Source: Lactobacillus kitasatonis DSM 16761 = JCM 1039 (GTDB lineage Bacteria > Bacillota > Bacilli > Lactobacillales > Lactobacillaceae). Taken from it: a stretch of 64,000 nt of DNA. Position numbers and translations under genes: made by a program. Where the stretch lies: NCBI RefSeq assembly GCF_000615285.1, contig NZ_BALU01000010.1, positions 1 to 64,000 of the forward strand, written 5' to 3'. This document shows, piece by piece, positions 46,332 through 55,671 of the stretch (within the stretch, counting starts at the first letter, position 1; every line of letters begins with the position of its first letter). Below the pieces are notes generated by a model. The model searched no databases. It was not told the origin of the DNA and saw nothing but the letters and a program-made list of their open reading frames with translations.

Positions 46332-47588
46332 CTACTTTGATCTACAATACTTAGTACCACGACCATTGCCCAGCTTTACTGCATAGCCTTTTTGAAGCAA
46401 TTCTTCTAAAAGATTCAAAACCTTATTTTTACTAAAAGAGGTTTCTTGACTAATGCTGGAGCTTGATAATGGTGTATTCTGCAAAATTGAATATACTTCA
46501 TTTGCATCTTCTGAAACACCCTGAAGTTTCATTTTAACTACCGGCAAAACAATCTTAATCGAATTTTTGTAAATTAAAAATGGGGGTTGAGTTTTACTAT
46601 CAGCGTAAGCAGCAATAATTCTTTGAATCCCTGTACCAAATTGTTCAATTAGTCCTAACCTAAAGAAAATATTTGCAATAATCGAATTCCGTAAAATAGA
46701 GAGCTGGCCAGCCATATATTCTTCTTTACTTAAACCTTTAGGCAGCCCACCTGGGGACGTCACTTCAATTCAATCAGCAAACATTGCAACCTTGATCTGT
46801 GCATTTACATCCCAAGTTCGATGCACAATTGCATTAGCAATTGCTTCTCTGAAGGCATTTTCAGGAATTTGCTCATTCTTTCTCCGATATGCTCCATCAA
46901 TTACCTCATTTAGATAATATTGGCGATATTTCTGCAGTGCATCTTGATAGAGTTTTAAAATAGAGACTTTTTCCACCTGAGTACGATCAAGCATGACATT
47001 AATATTGTCACCAAATTTAACTAAATCAATGCCACGATAATCATTCTTATCTGCAAATAATACGCCAGCATTAGTATATCTGCCATCTTTTTCTCTCAGG
47101 CCTAATGTAATCAACAAATCTGGCGTAAGTTTTTCAATGCCAATTTTTTCCTGTAAGGCTTTTTCTAAAATTGAAAAATGCAGATTTGATATATGAGAAG
47201 GTAAACTATCATATGAGGGATTTTACCCTTCTAGGATAAGACGTGATAATTCTAAAGAATCTACTGGCACAGATGCACTATCATTTCTTTTATAAGCTTT
47301 TTCTTTATAAAAATATGGAGAATATAATCCTTGAAAGATTTTTAATGTAACTACATTAGTTTGTTCATCAATGTGTAAACGATAATCAGCTTGTGGTCTA
47401 ATTGAATCATTGATTTTATTCTCAACATTCAAGCATGTCTGAACTGGATCTTTTACTCCAACTACAGTTCCATCATCTTTAACACCAAATTTAATTTCTC
47501 TATCGCCATAATTAGCAAAAGCACTAACTGTTTTCAAAAAAGTATTAGTTATGCTTTCCTTAAATTCTAAATTGTTCGTTTCACGCAT
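46332..47588 (-). pseudogene. AlbA_2/ATP-binding regulator-like gene with two in-frame stops
   Basis: One continuous frame of 419 codons interrupted by TAA (after LSRLILEG, near 47225) and TGA (after KVAMFAD, near 46766). The parts read NLEFKESITNTFLKTV (AlbA_2 schlafen-type start), AFREAIANAIVHRTWD (ATPase-like helix) and a C-terminal winged-helix part (SSISQETSFSKNKVLNLLEEL). Unlike the other broken genes no base is missing: both faults are single-base changes, probably AAA to TAA and AGA or CGA to TGA. A real, inactivated gene; such proteins often guard against mobile DNA or regulate transcription. Confidence 0.8.
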
Positions 47589-47666
47589 TTAGACCACCTA
47601 CTTTTCTTTTTTCTAAATTATATAATTTACATCCTTTTTTAAACGCAAATTTAAGATTTTACGTCC

Positions 47667-47715
47667 AAAAAAGGACGCAAAAAAGGACGCAAATTTTTGC
47701 GTCCCTTTTTTGCGT
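47667..47715 (-). terminator. Terminator with duplicated 3' arm
   Basis: On the minus strand AAAAAAGGGACGCAAA pairs with TTTGCGTCCTTTTTT. The arm GCGTCCTTTTTT then occurs a second time directly after it. It lies just past the stop of the NmrA-like gene (47737). Confidence 0.75.
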
Positions 47716-47736
47716 TTAATTTCAAACGTAAATTTA

Positions 47737-48375
47737 TTAATACCAGCTTGGTTTGTCGCCTTCAGTACCTGGCTTGCCCAAGCCAATTGACTTACCAATA
47801 TCTTCCTTAGGATACTTAATCAAATGGTAAACGTAAGCTGCAACAGATTTACGTGAAACTTCAGTATCCTTGATTGGTTCACCTTTTTCACTCTTCTCGT
47901 AGTCAACTTCGTTCTTATCAGTCATCCAGGTTGGACGAATAATGGTGTAATCCAAACCTGAATCTTCAATTCTCTTAGCAGCCTTGGCATATTCAGTAAT
48001 GTAATCGCCTAAAGTTTCCTTATTCCATTCACCGAATTTACCAGGAACTTCATCATAAATGCCTAAAGTTGAAATCCAAATAAGTCTCTTTACATGGGCA
48101 TTCTTCATTGCTTCAACTGTAGCTTCGGCTTCAAGATCGATGTCATCTTTACCACCTAAGTTGGCATAAACGATATCTTGACCCTTCATTGCCTTTTCAA
48201 GTTGAGCGGCATCTGTTGCACTACCCTCGAAAATCGTAGCTTGATTCTTCTTGTCTGCCATGCGAGAAGCATTGCGTAAAAATAATGAAGTTTGAACGTC
48301 TTTATCTGCAAATAAAAACTTTTCTACAATTTGGGCTACTCGTCCGTGAGCACCAAGTACTACAACTTTAACCAT
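47737..48375 (-). CDS. NAD(P)-binding NmrA/SDR-like protein
   Basis: 212 residues. The N-terminal dinucleotide-binding loop VVVLGAHGRVAQIV (GxxGxxx) and NmrA-type order (ATIFEGSATDAAQLEKAMKGQDIVYANLGG, RLIWISTLGIYDEVPGK, YTIIRPTWMTD) place it with YwnB-like atypical short-chain dehydrogenases. It has no clear YxxxK pair of a classic reductase: LGDYITEYAKAAK holds Y-x3-K-like spacing. It may be a redox sensor or an oxidoreductase. It is probably co-directional with the hydrolase upstream. Confidence 0.82.
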   Translation of the reverse strand: MVKVVVLGAHGRVAQIVEKFLFADKDVQTSLFLRNASRMADKKNQATIFEGSATDAAQLEKAMKGQDIVYANLGGKDDIDLEAEATVEAMKNAHVKRLIWISTLGIYDEVPGKFGEWNKETLGDYITEYAKAAKRIEDSGLDYTIIRPTWMTDKNEVDYEKSEKGEPIKDTEVSRKSVAAYVYHLIKYPKEDIGKSIGLGKPGTEGDKPSWY

Positions 48376-48458
48376 AATTTTCTCCTTTTTAATCTAGTCA
48401 AAATTTATTATGCATTATTCTACCTACATACTAGACCAAAACAAAAAAATAAGCTAAT

Positions 48459-49115
48459 TTACTTACAAAAGTTCTTAATTAAATCAAGCAATTTTAAGCT
48501 TCTAACCGCATAGCTATCGTGTGTTTGACGAGGCATGATTACTAAACGTGCATTTGGCATTAATTGACTATACCAACGAACATGTTCAACTTTAACCCAG
48601 TCTTTTTCACCAACTACACAAAGAGTTGGCGTCTTGATTTTCTTTAGATCATCTTCTGAAATAAATGATTCGGTTAATTCAACTCGACTATCACGGTCTA
48701 ACTTAAAGAAACGGTGAAATCCTTCAGTTACATAGTGATATGGACGAATACCTGCACCATTTACGAAAACACCAGCTACAATCATTTTCTTAAATATATC
48801 AGGATGTTGTTTGGCTAACATCATTGCGACTAAGCCACCTGCATCAAAGCCAAAGCAGTAACATCCCACAATGCCAATTTGCTTAATAAAGGCATAAACA
48901 TCTTCCACTTCAGTTTGATAGTGTTCCGCAATGTCGCCTTCACTAAGACCATGGCCACGCATATCCAAAACGTAAACCGTGTAGTATAGCGATAATGGTG
49001 CCACAATTTTATCGAACATACCGCCATCTAAATGATGTCCATGAAGAAGAAGCAAAGGTGCACCTTCGCCTAGTTTATGGTAATAAAATTCAACACCGTT
49101 GACTTTTTCTTTCAT
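48459..49115 (-). CDS. Alpha/beta hydrolase with Asp nucleophile
   Basis: 218 residues. Oxyanion segment HGHHLDG (25-31), second motif DMRGHGLSEG, nucleophile elbow GFDAGG (Asp91 where most members have Ser), acid Asp172 in GEKDW and His199 in PRQTHDS. An Asp at the elbow is the pattern of haloalkane dehalogenases and epoxide hydrolases. The cap region is short (about 125-150). The protein is cytoplasmic. It follows the glycosyltransferase gene by 12 bp, so both may share a transcript. Confidence 0.8.
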   Translation of the reverse strand: MKEKVNGVEFYYHKLGEGAPLLLLHGHHLDGGMFDKIVAPLSLYYTVYVLDMRGHGLSEGDIAEHYQTEVEDVYAFIKQIGIVGCYCFGFDAGGLVAMMLAKQHPDIFKKMIVAGVFVNGAGIRPYHYVTEGFHRFFKLDRDSRVELTESFISEDDLKKIKTPTLCVVGEKDWVKVEHVRWYSQLMPNARLVIMPRQTHDSYAVRSLKLLDLIKNFCK

Positions 49116-49126
49116 AAAATCCTCTC

Positions 49127-49942
49127 TTATTGAGCGTCGCTGTCGCGTAAAGCTGGACGATCCATCTTCTTGCGCAGCTTCTCGTCTTCACGATCCTTGA
49201 GCATAGTCTTGATAATCTTGCGCCATACACGGTAATTACCACGGAAATTATCTGCCACCTTCTTAATGTTAGGCTGGTGAATAATACTGCCCTTTCTTTG
49301 CCAGTAGTGGTAGTAAGGCTTTTGCGTGTAATATACGCCCTTGCAGACTGAAATGTACTTTACGTTAAAAATTTGATCTTCAAGAAGTGAAATATCGCGA
49401 TCAAATTTTAAATGATACTTCTTAATGATTGCAGTCTTATAAGCCTTGTTCCAGCTGTAGCCCTTCATTGGCGAGCCAAAAACATTAGTTAATTTAAGAT
49501 AAGTTTCACCGCGTGTTAAAAGACCGCCTTCAGGATGACCAACAACGTGAGATTTCTTGTCAAGATAGTCCATCCAGTAGCCACAAGATACCAGACTTAC
49601 ATCTGGATGTTCTTCAAAGGCTCTGATAAAAAATGCTGTGTAACCTGGATCTACCCAATCATCACCATCATGAAAGGTGACATATGGCGTGTCGATATAC
49701 TTCATACCGACATTACGTGCGTCAGATGGGCCACCATTTTTCTTTTTGATTAATTTGAAGTATGGAAAACGTTTGGCGTAGCTCTGGGCTACCTCAGCCG
49801 AATTATCCGTTGAGCCATCGTCCACCACGATTAACTTGAAGCTCTTGTCGACTTGCTTAAGTAAAGCTTCGAAAGCGCGTGGTAGATATTGTGCCGTATT
49901 ATAGACCGGCATAATGATAGTTAACTTAGGCACTTGTAACAT
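49127..49942 (-). CDS. Family 2 glycosyltransferase
   Basis: 271 residues. The GT-A fold opens LTIIMPVYNTAQYLPRAFEALLKQ, with VVDDGSTDNS and the DxD motif in FHDGDDWVDPG, followed by the acceptor region ending in RPALRD. Family members add sugars to wall polysaccharides, exopolysaccharide or teichoic acid. No membrane segment is seen. It is an isolated gene rather than part of a capsule cluster. Confidence 0.88.
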   Translation of the reverse strand: MLQVPKLTIIMPVYNTAQYLPRAFEALLKQVDKSFKLIVVDDGSTDNSAEVAQSYAKRFPYFKLIKKKNGGPSDARNVGMKYIDTPYVTFHDGDDWVDPGYTAFFIRAFEEHPDVSLVSCGYWMDYLDKKSHVVGHPEGGLLTRGETYLKLTNVFGSPMKGYSWNKAYKTAIIKKYHLKFDRDISLLEDQIFNVKYISVCKGVYYTQKPYYHYWQRKGSIIHQPNIKKVADNFRGNYRVWRKIIKTMLKDREDEKLRKKMDRPALRDSDAQ

Positions 49943-50092
49943 ATTGTCCCCCTTTATTGCTCTTCATTATACCATCTTCAAGTTTTAGGTTGAAATTAAG
50001 AAAGTTTTAGGAGAAGATTTACATTCCGTTCAAAATTATCTAGTATAATATTTCGTATCAAATAGAATAAACATTCGATAAGAGGAAAAAAT

Positions 50093-51052
50093 ATGAAAAA
50101 GACTATTAAAATTTTAACAGCAATTTTGTTTAGTGCTGTCGCGACAATTCTGGTTGGTCAAAATAATCTTGTTTTAGCTGACGATGATACTCCAGTGGTA
50201 ACACTTGGTACCTCATTAACCGATTCACAAAAAGACGGTACGTTAAAGACTTTGACCGCCCCATTAAATGGCGGTAACTACCAAACAATCACTGTTACCG
50301 GTTCTGACTTGGTTAGATATTTGAATCCATCTGGTGACAACTTCACTACTTCTTCTGGTGTTTGGTCCAGTGCCATGATTCAAAAGACCAGCAGCGGTAG
50401 CGGAATTAACGTTAAGATTTTGGACTACAATGGCAGAAACAACATCACAACTATCACTGCCAACCAATACAAAAATGCAGCTTTAACTGCCGGTATTACT
50501 GACGCTAACATTTACGTTACTAGTGCTATTCCAATCGATGGTTCAGGTGCCTTAGCCGGTGTTTACGCTGCTTATGCTAAAAACGGTAATGCTTTAAACC
50601 AAAAGCAAGTTAACGCAGCCCAAGACGAAATGAACACTTTGAGTGGCATTACTCAAGACAATAAGAACAAAAAGGGCTATTCTGATGCCCAATTAAACAA
50701 TGCGGTTGCCGGTGCCAAGAGTGAAATGGCTAAGCAAGGTCAAAACATTTCTGACAGCCAAATTCGTGATATTGTAAATAACCAAATCAATATCAATCAC
50801 TTGGGCAACACCATTAACAACAATCAAAAGAACCAAATCGTTAACCTGTTGATTGAAATTCGCGATTCTGGTGCCCTTAAGAGCAGTGACTTTAAAGGTC
50901 AAGCTTCTAAGCTTTCTAGTCAAATCGAAAATAGTGCTAAGAACATCTTTAACAAGTTCAACACTCCAGAAAATCGTAGCTGGCTACAACAATTGTGGGA
51001 CAGCATCGTGAACTTCTTTAGCCACATGTTTGGCGGAGTTATTTTAGGATAA
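50093..51052 (+). CDS. DUF1002 family secreted protein
   Basis: 319 residues with a signal peptide (1-29). The DUF1002 pattern includes VVTLGTSLTDSQK, a Gly/Asn-rich strand region (about 45-100) and a helical C-terminal part (about 165-290) with VNAAQDEMNTLSGITQDNKNKKG. It ends in a Trp-rich amphipathic helix (WLQQLWDSIVNFFSHMF) that may touch the membrane. Family function is unknown. It has a TATAAT -10 (50044-50049) and AGAGGAAAA before the start. Confidence 0.85.
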   Translation: MKKTIKILTAILFSAVATILVGQNNLVLADDDTPVVTLGTSLTDSQKDGTLKTLTAPLNGGNYQTITVTGSDLVRYLNPSGDNFTTSSGVWSSAMIQKTSSGSGINVKILDYNGRNNITTITANQYKNAALTAGITDANIYVTSAIPIDGSGALAGVYAAYAKNGNALNQKQVNAAQDEMNTLSGITQDNKNKKGYSDAQLNNAVAGAKSEMAKQGQNISDSQIRDIVNNQININHLGNTINNNQKNQIVNLLIEIRDSGALKSSDFKGQASKLSSQIENSAKNIFNKFNTPENRSWLQQLWDSIVNFFSHMFGGVILG

Positions 51053-51058
51053 AAATCA

Positions 51059-51094
51059 AGGCCATGATTATCAATGATAGTCATGACCTTTTTT
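51059..51094 (+). terminator. Terminator of the DUF1002 gene
   Basis: AAGGCCATGATTA pairs with TAGTCATGACCTT (one mismatch) and is followed by four or more T. It overlaps the start of the convergent RNase H region. Confidence 0.8.
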
Positions 51095-51095
51095 A

Positions 51096-51859
51096 TTACA
51101 TGTTTTTATCCATATATTCGTTTAACTTGTGATCGACAAATTCATTGCCACGGTTATTGGCGTGACCCTTTGTCCATTCAAATGTACTGTCAGGAAAAGA
51201 TTGCAACAAGCGATCCAATTCTTTCCATTCAGGCACATTCTTTAATGGACCTGATGAACGTTTCCAGCCGCGCTTCTTCCAGCCTTGCAGCCAGTGCTGA
51301 TTGATTGCATTTAACACATATTTTGAATCAAGTACGAACAACAAATGCTTTTCATTAAAGCCTAGCTCAATTAATTTTTTCAGAGCATTGATCAAAGCCG
51401 TTTGTTCCATCTTGTTGTTGGTTGCGCCATATTCACCGCCGGAACCAGACTCCGATCCACCATTCCATTCAATCAGATAAGCCAGGCAGCCTTATCCGTC
51501 TTTTTAACATGACCACCCTTATAAACACCAGTATTTCGGGTACCGCCATCAGTATAAGTAGTCGCAAAATATTCAGTAGATTGAGTATTTTGCATTTTTG
51601 TTTTCTTATTTTTGGTTGCCTTAACCGGCTTTTTACTGTTATGCTTTATTTTTTCGATCGCATTTTCTAGCGTGTCATCTTTTCTATTGATCGTTTCTTC
51701 ACGCGATTTTTCTTGCCAGCCTAAATAATCAATCGCGTCAGTGATATTTTCAAAGGATTTGTACTCAGCACCGGAAAAGCCGTCAACTTGTTTTTTAGTC
51801 TCATCCCAATTGCGATAAACGCCTGGAACGCGACCTTTTTTTACTGCATAAATTTTCAT
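51096..51859 (-). pseudogene. Viroplasmin/RNase H1 domain protein, frameshifted
   Basis: From ATG 51859 (GAGGTAGCT upstream): KIYAVKKGRVPGVYRNWDE, the caulimovirus-type hybrid-binding domain (1-50), a linker, then RNase H strand TTYTDGGTRNTGVYKGG. The frame stops after AAWLI. The next frame continues EWNGGSESGSGG and carries KMEQTAL, VLDSKYV and KGHANNRGNE, completing the RNase H catalytic Asp/Glu set. One base missing at 51482-51483 explains the break. RNase H removes RNA primers and R-loops. Both parts are otherwise well conserved, so a missed base is likely. Confidence 0.85.
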
Positions 51860-51952
51860 AGCTACCTCAAAAATCAAAAAACTTCCACTAAATGTTAAAA
51901 TGTACTTATTACTATTCACATTATATAGAAAAGGAATGAAGGTGAGCAAAAG

Positions 51953-52879
51953 TTGTTTTTCAATACCAAGAAATACGCTGAAGAAGCGGAAAAGAACCAT
52001 AAACACGATTTAAAGCAAGAGCCGACCATGTTTAATATGATCTCATTAGGACTGCTTGCAACTTTTGCTCCAACCCGTATTTTCTTAAAAATGCACAAGC
52101 GTCGCATTACCGACAATGTGGTCGTTGAAAAAAGTGATGTCGAGCAAGTACCCATTATTTACTTCCACGGCTTTCGCGGCGGTGACTACACTACCAACGT
52201 TATGGTGCATCAAGCAGCTAAAGAGAAAGGCAACAAAAAATTTTTAAAAGTCACTGTTGATTTGCTCGGCAATTTCAAACTAGAAGGCACTTGGACCGGT
52301 GACAAGCATCCCATCGTGCAAATTGCCTTTCGCCAAAGAATCGTCGGCATCTACGGCATCGATTACTATCTAAGTTTCGTTTTACCATTTTTATCTAAAA
52401 GATATAATTTCAAAAACTACATTGCGGTGGCTCACTCATTAGCCTGCCCTTGTATCATTAGAACTGAGATGAAACATTCTTCAAGCAAGAGCTTTCCTCA
52501 CCTAGTTAAATGTGCCCTCATCGCTGGACCATTTGATGGCGTAACTTACTTAGGCGACATCCCTAACGTTAATGTTTTAAACGAAAATGGACGTCCCAGC
52601 ATGATGAACCCGCATTATCTTTACCTTCTGTTCAACCGTAGAAAATTTAATCCTAATATTTCAGTCTTGAATATCTATGGCAATGTTTTAGACAATACCA
52701 ATACAGATAAATTTATTTCAGTCGTATCAGCTAAAAGCATCCGCTACATTTTGGCTCCTAAAGCCCATTTCTACCAAGAAGTCGAAGTTCGTGGCAAAAA
52801 CGATGCAGAACACAGCTGGATGCATGATAATCCTTTTGTAATTGACATTATTGATAAGTTCCTTAATTTAAAAAAATAG
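51953..52879 (+). CDS. Alpha/beta hydrolase, DUF915-like
   Basis: 308 residues. Oxyanion motif YFHGFRGGDY (about 69-78), nucleophile elbow VAHSLACPC (Ser near 163), acid in YGNVLDNTNTD and catalytic His in DAEHSWMHDN. A hydrophobic stretch at 28-43 could anchor it to the membrane. The TTG at 51953 has AAGGTGAG nine bases upstream. It is followed by cls 18 bp later, suggesting joint work in envelope lipid metabolism. Confidence 0.75.
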   Translation: MFFNTKKYAEEAEKNHKHDLKQEPTMFNMISLGLLATFAPTRIFLKMHKRRITDNVVVEKSDVEQVPIIYFHGFRGGDYTTNVMVHQAAKEKGNKKFLKVTVDLLGNFKLEGTWTGDKHPIVQIAFRQRIVGIYGIDYYLSFVLPFLSKRYNFKNYIAVAHSLACPCIIRTEMKHSSSKSFPHLVKCALIAGPFDGVTYLGDIPNVNVLNENGRPSMMNPHYLYLLFNRRKFNPNISVLNIYGNVLDNTNTDKFISVVSAKSIRYILAPKAHFYQEVEVRGKNDAEHSWMHDNPFVIDIIDKFLNLKK

Positions 52880-52897
52880 TTTCTTTGGAGGAAGAAA

Positions 52898-54355
52898 ATG
52901 ATTTGGTGGCATGATTTTATCAGAATTATCTTCATAACTAATACGATCTTAGCCTTCTACATTGTTTTCCACCGTAGACGTTCCGTTTCTACAACCTGGG
53001 CCTGGCTAATCATTTTACTTATTTTGCCAGTAATCGGTATTACCCTTTATGCCTTCTTTGGCCGTGGTATTTCCCAGGAAAATATTTTTGCAATTAATAA
53101 ACAGAAACACATTGGACTGCGCAATGTCCAAGAATCGATCACGGAGGCACCGAAAAAAGTCAGCCCTGCAGACACTTCAAGTGCCGGTGGAATTGCCATT
53201 CACTTTTTTAATCAAGACGACGAGTCTCCCTTAACCAAAAACAACAATGTCGAGCTTTATACAGAAGGTGAGACCTTCTTCCATGACATGCTTAAAGATA
53301 TTGTCAGAGCCAAAGAAACAGTTAATATCGAATTTTATACTTTTTACAGCGACAACATCGGTAACCGTGTTTTGCAGCTGCTGATTAAAAAAGCACAACA
53401 AGGCGTAAAGGTGCGTGTAATTTACGATGCCTGGGGTTCAATGGGCGCAACCAAAGCCTGGTTTGACCAATTACGTGATGCCGGCGGTGAAGTAGTACCC
53501 TTTATCACTTCTAAAAACATGATCACCAGATACCGCATCAACTACCACTTGCACCGAAAAATCGTAGTCATTGACGGTAAGATTTCCTGGACCGGTGGTT
53601 TCAATATTGGTGATCAATACTTAGGAAAGAAAAAGAAATTTGGTCATTGGCGTGACAGTCAAGTACGTATCGTTGGTTCTGCTTCCCTGCTTTTGCAAGA
53701 ACGCTTCGTCATGGACTGGAACGCTTCAGTTAAGAACGATGATCAACTCATTCGCTTTAATTCCACTCTTTTTCCTGACCTTGATGAAACTAATATTCAC
53801 CAAGGCGATATCGCTACACAGATCGTTTCAGATGGGCCCGATCGTTACACGCCATACATGCGTAACGGTATGATGCGCTTGATGCTTCTTGCAAGAAAAA
53901 GGTTGTGGATTCAAACACCTTACCTGATCCCAGATGACGCTGTTTTTGCCACTTGGCAAACCATCGCCGCTTCAGGAGTGGATGTGCGTATCATGATTCC
54001 CTGCAAGCCGGACCACCCATTTATTTATCGCGCTACGCAATGGTACGCAAATGAATTAACCCGTTGCGGCGTCAAAATTTATATTTACGAAGATGGATTC
54101 TTACATGCCAAAACTACCATCATCGATGATAAATTCTCCAGTGTCGGTTCAATGAACCAAGATTATCGTTCATATAATTTAAACTTTGAAGATAATGCCA
54201 TTTTTTATGATAAAGATTTCAATGCAAAAATGGCTCAAGTCTTTGAAGAAGATATGAAGCATTCTCACTTGCTCACCCCTAGAGAAATAAAAAAGCAAGG
54301 CCGCTGGTTGCGGACCTTGCAGAGTTTCTCTCGTATGCTTTCACCAATCTTATGA
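52898..54355 (+). CDS. cls: Cardiolipin synthase
   Basis: 485 residues. Two membrane segments at the N-terminus, then two phospholipase D-type HxK motifs: HLHRKIVVIDGK and FLHAKTTIIDDKF with the following GSMNQDYRS. It joins two phosphatidylglycerol molecules to form cardiolipin and glycerol in the cytoplasmic membrane. GGAGGAAG precedes the ATG; the hydrolase gene is upstream in the same transcript. Confidence 0.94.
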   Translation: MIWWHDFIRIIFITNTILAFYIVFHRRRSVSTTWAWLIILLILPVIGITLYAFFGRGISQENIFAINKQKHIGLRNVQESITEAPKKVSPADTSSAGGIAIHFFNQDDESPLTKNNNVELYTEGETFFHDMLKDIVRAKETVNIEFYTFYSDNIGNRVLQLLIKKAQQGVKVRVIYDAWGSMGATKAWFDQLRDAGGEVVPFITSKNMITRYRINYHLHRKIVVIDGKISWTGGFNIGDQYLGKKKKFGHWRDSQVRIVGSASLLLQERFVMDWNASVKNDDQLIRFNSTLFPDLDETNIHQGDIATQIVSDGPDRYTPYMRNGMMRLMLLARKRLWIQTPYLIPDDAVFATWQTIAASGVDVRIMIPCKPDHPFIYRATQWYANELTRCGVKIYIYEDGFLHAKTTIIDDKFSSVGSMNQDYRSYNLNFEDNAIFYDKDFNAKMAQVFEEDMKHSHLLTPREIKKQGRWLRTLQSFSRMLSPIL

Positions 54356-54829
54356 TTGGACTTCAACGGGAATATTCTTACCAATATATTTTTGAAGAGC
54401 TGGCACTACTTCATTAACTTGATTGCGGAAACGCATCATGTATGACTTATTGTCCTCAGTCCTAAAAAGAGCCACGACTAAAGGCTTTTTTTGATTAGGG
54501 ATTTGAATCAAAGTGATATATGCAATGTTATCGTATTTAACAGTTCTCTTGAAATAGCCTGAAACGACTAATCTCTTAGGACTGAAGCCTGAGAAACCAT
54601 CAACGATACTGATTAATACGAATAAGGCTAAAAAGACGTTTAAACCTGGATCACCTTTTTCAATATAGTTCCAAGTAAAGCCTAGCCAAATAAAAATGAC
54701 GGCCCAAACAATTGAGGAAACACGGTAATGACCACGGAATTCGACCTTAGCCTGCCAGTACCAGCTGTAACAAGCATAGGCCAACATTAAGATGTTAATT
54801 ACTATATAAAAGTAGTACATGTATGTCAT
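54350..54829 (-). CDS. Unknown membrane protein with C-terminal soluble domain
   Basis: 159 residues from the ATG at 54829 (GAGGAG, eight bases). Three hydrophobic segments (about 4-20, 35-52 and 58-75), then a soluble domain with LVVSGYFKRTVKYDNIAYITLIQI, a PH-like strand pattern. A longer frame upstream has no ribosome site. Its stop overlaps the end of cls by six bases in the convergent orientation. Function unknown. Confidence 0.7.
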   Translation of the reverse strand: MTYMYYFYIVINILMLAYACYSWYWQAKVEFRGHYRVSSIVWAVIFIWLGFTWNYIEKGDPGLNVFLALFVLISIVDGFSGFSPKRLVVSGYFKRTVKYDNIAYITLIQIPNQKKPLVVALFRTEDNKSYMMRFRNQVNEVVPALQKYIGKNIPVEVQS

Positions 54830-54915
54830 AAGAATTCTCCTCAACGTTTTATTTTTTCTATTATAACAAAAGGTCGATATATAATTATACATAGGAATTC
54901 TTTGGGAGGCAAAAT

Positions 54916-55620
54916 ATGAATCATGATGATTTAACCGAATTGCAACAAGATTTAGATAATGCAAAACATGTTGTCTTCTTAACAGGAGCTGGTGTATCTA
55001 CACACTCTGGTATCCCCGATTATCGCTCAAAAAACGGAATCTACAACGGCGTACAGGAAAGTCCTGAGACGATTTTAAGCGAAAGCACACTCTACAATCG
55101 TCCCGAATTCTTCTATCACTTCGTGATGAATAATATGTACTTCCCCGATGCCAAACCAAATTTAATCCACGAAAAAATCGCGCAAATCTGCAACGAAAAA
55201 GGCGATTTAATCACGCAAAATATCGACAGATTGGATACGAAAGCAGGTAATAAACACGTAACAGAATTCCACGGCAACCTGTATAATATATATTGCACTA
55301 AATGTCATCAGCCCGTTTCTTATGACAAATATGCTCAAGGATATATTCACCAAAACTGTGGCGGAATTATCCGTCCAGAAATCGTATTATATGGTGAATC
55401 AATCAATCCTGATACGTTAAATAAATCGGTTAATGTTATGCAAAAATCCGACCTAATAATCATTAGTGGCACTAGTTTTGTGGTCTACCCATTTGCACAA
55501 CTATTGGCTTACCGTAAAGAAGGCGCAAAAATATATTCGATTAATAAAACCGAAATTCCTGCTCCTGGCGTAAAACAAATCATTGGGGACGCACTCGATG
55601 CATTTAAGCAATTGAATTAG
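54916..55620 (+). CDS. NAD-dependent protein deacetylase (sirtuin)
   Basis: 234 residues. GAGVSTHSGIPDYRS (NAD binding), QNIDRLD and catalytic His in TEFHGNLY are present. It removes acyl groups from lysines in an NAD-dependent way in the cytoplasm. The zinc site is unusual: CTKC is followed by HQNC instead of CxxC before GGIIRPEIV. The start has GGAGG nine bases upstream. It is followed by the alkyltransferase-like gene, 51 bp away. Confidence 0.9.
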   Translation: MNHDDLTELQQDLDNAKHVVFLTGAGVSTHSGIPDYRSKNGIYNGVQESPETILSESTLYNRPEFFYHFVMNNMYFPDAKPNLIHEKIAQICNEKGDLITQNIDRLDTKAGNKHVTEFHGNLYNIYCTKCHQPVSYDKYAQGYIHQNCGGIIRPEIVLYGESINPDTLNKSVNVMQKSDLIIISGTSFVVYPFAQLLAYRKEGAKIYSINKTEIPAPGVKQIIGDALDAFKQLN

Positions 55621-55671
55621 AATAAACGATTTGTTATTCTTATAAACAATAGCTATATGGGTGGTGAAAAC

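Noticed and set aside
46332-47588. Stop-codon recoding in the AlbA_2-type gene
   Set aside because: Two different stop codons, no SECIS-like or pyrrolysine element, and no such system known in lactobacilli; plain inactivation is simpler.
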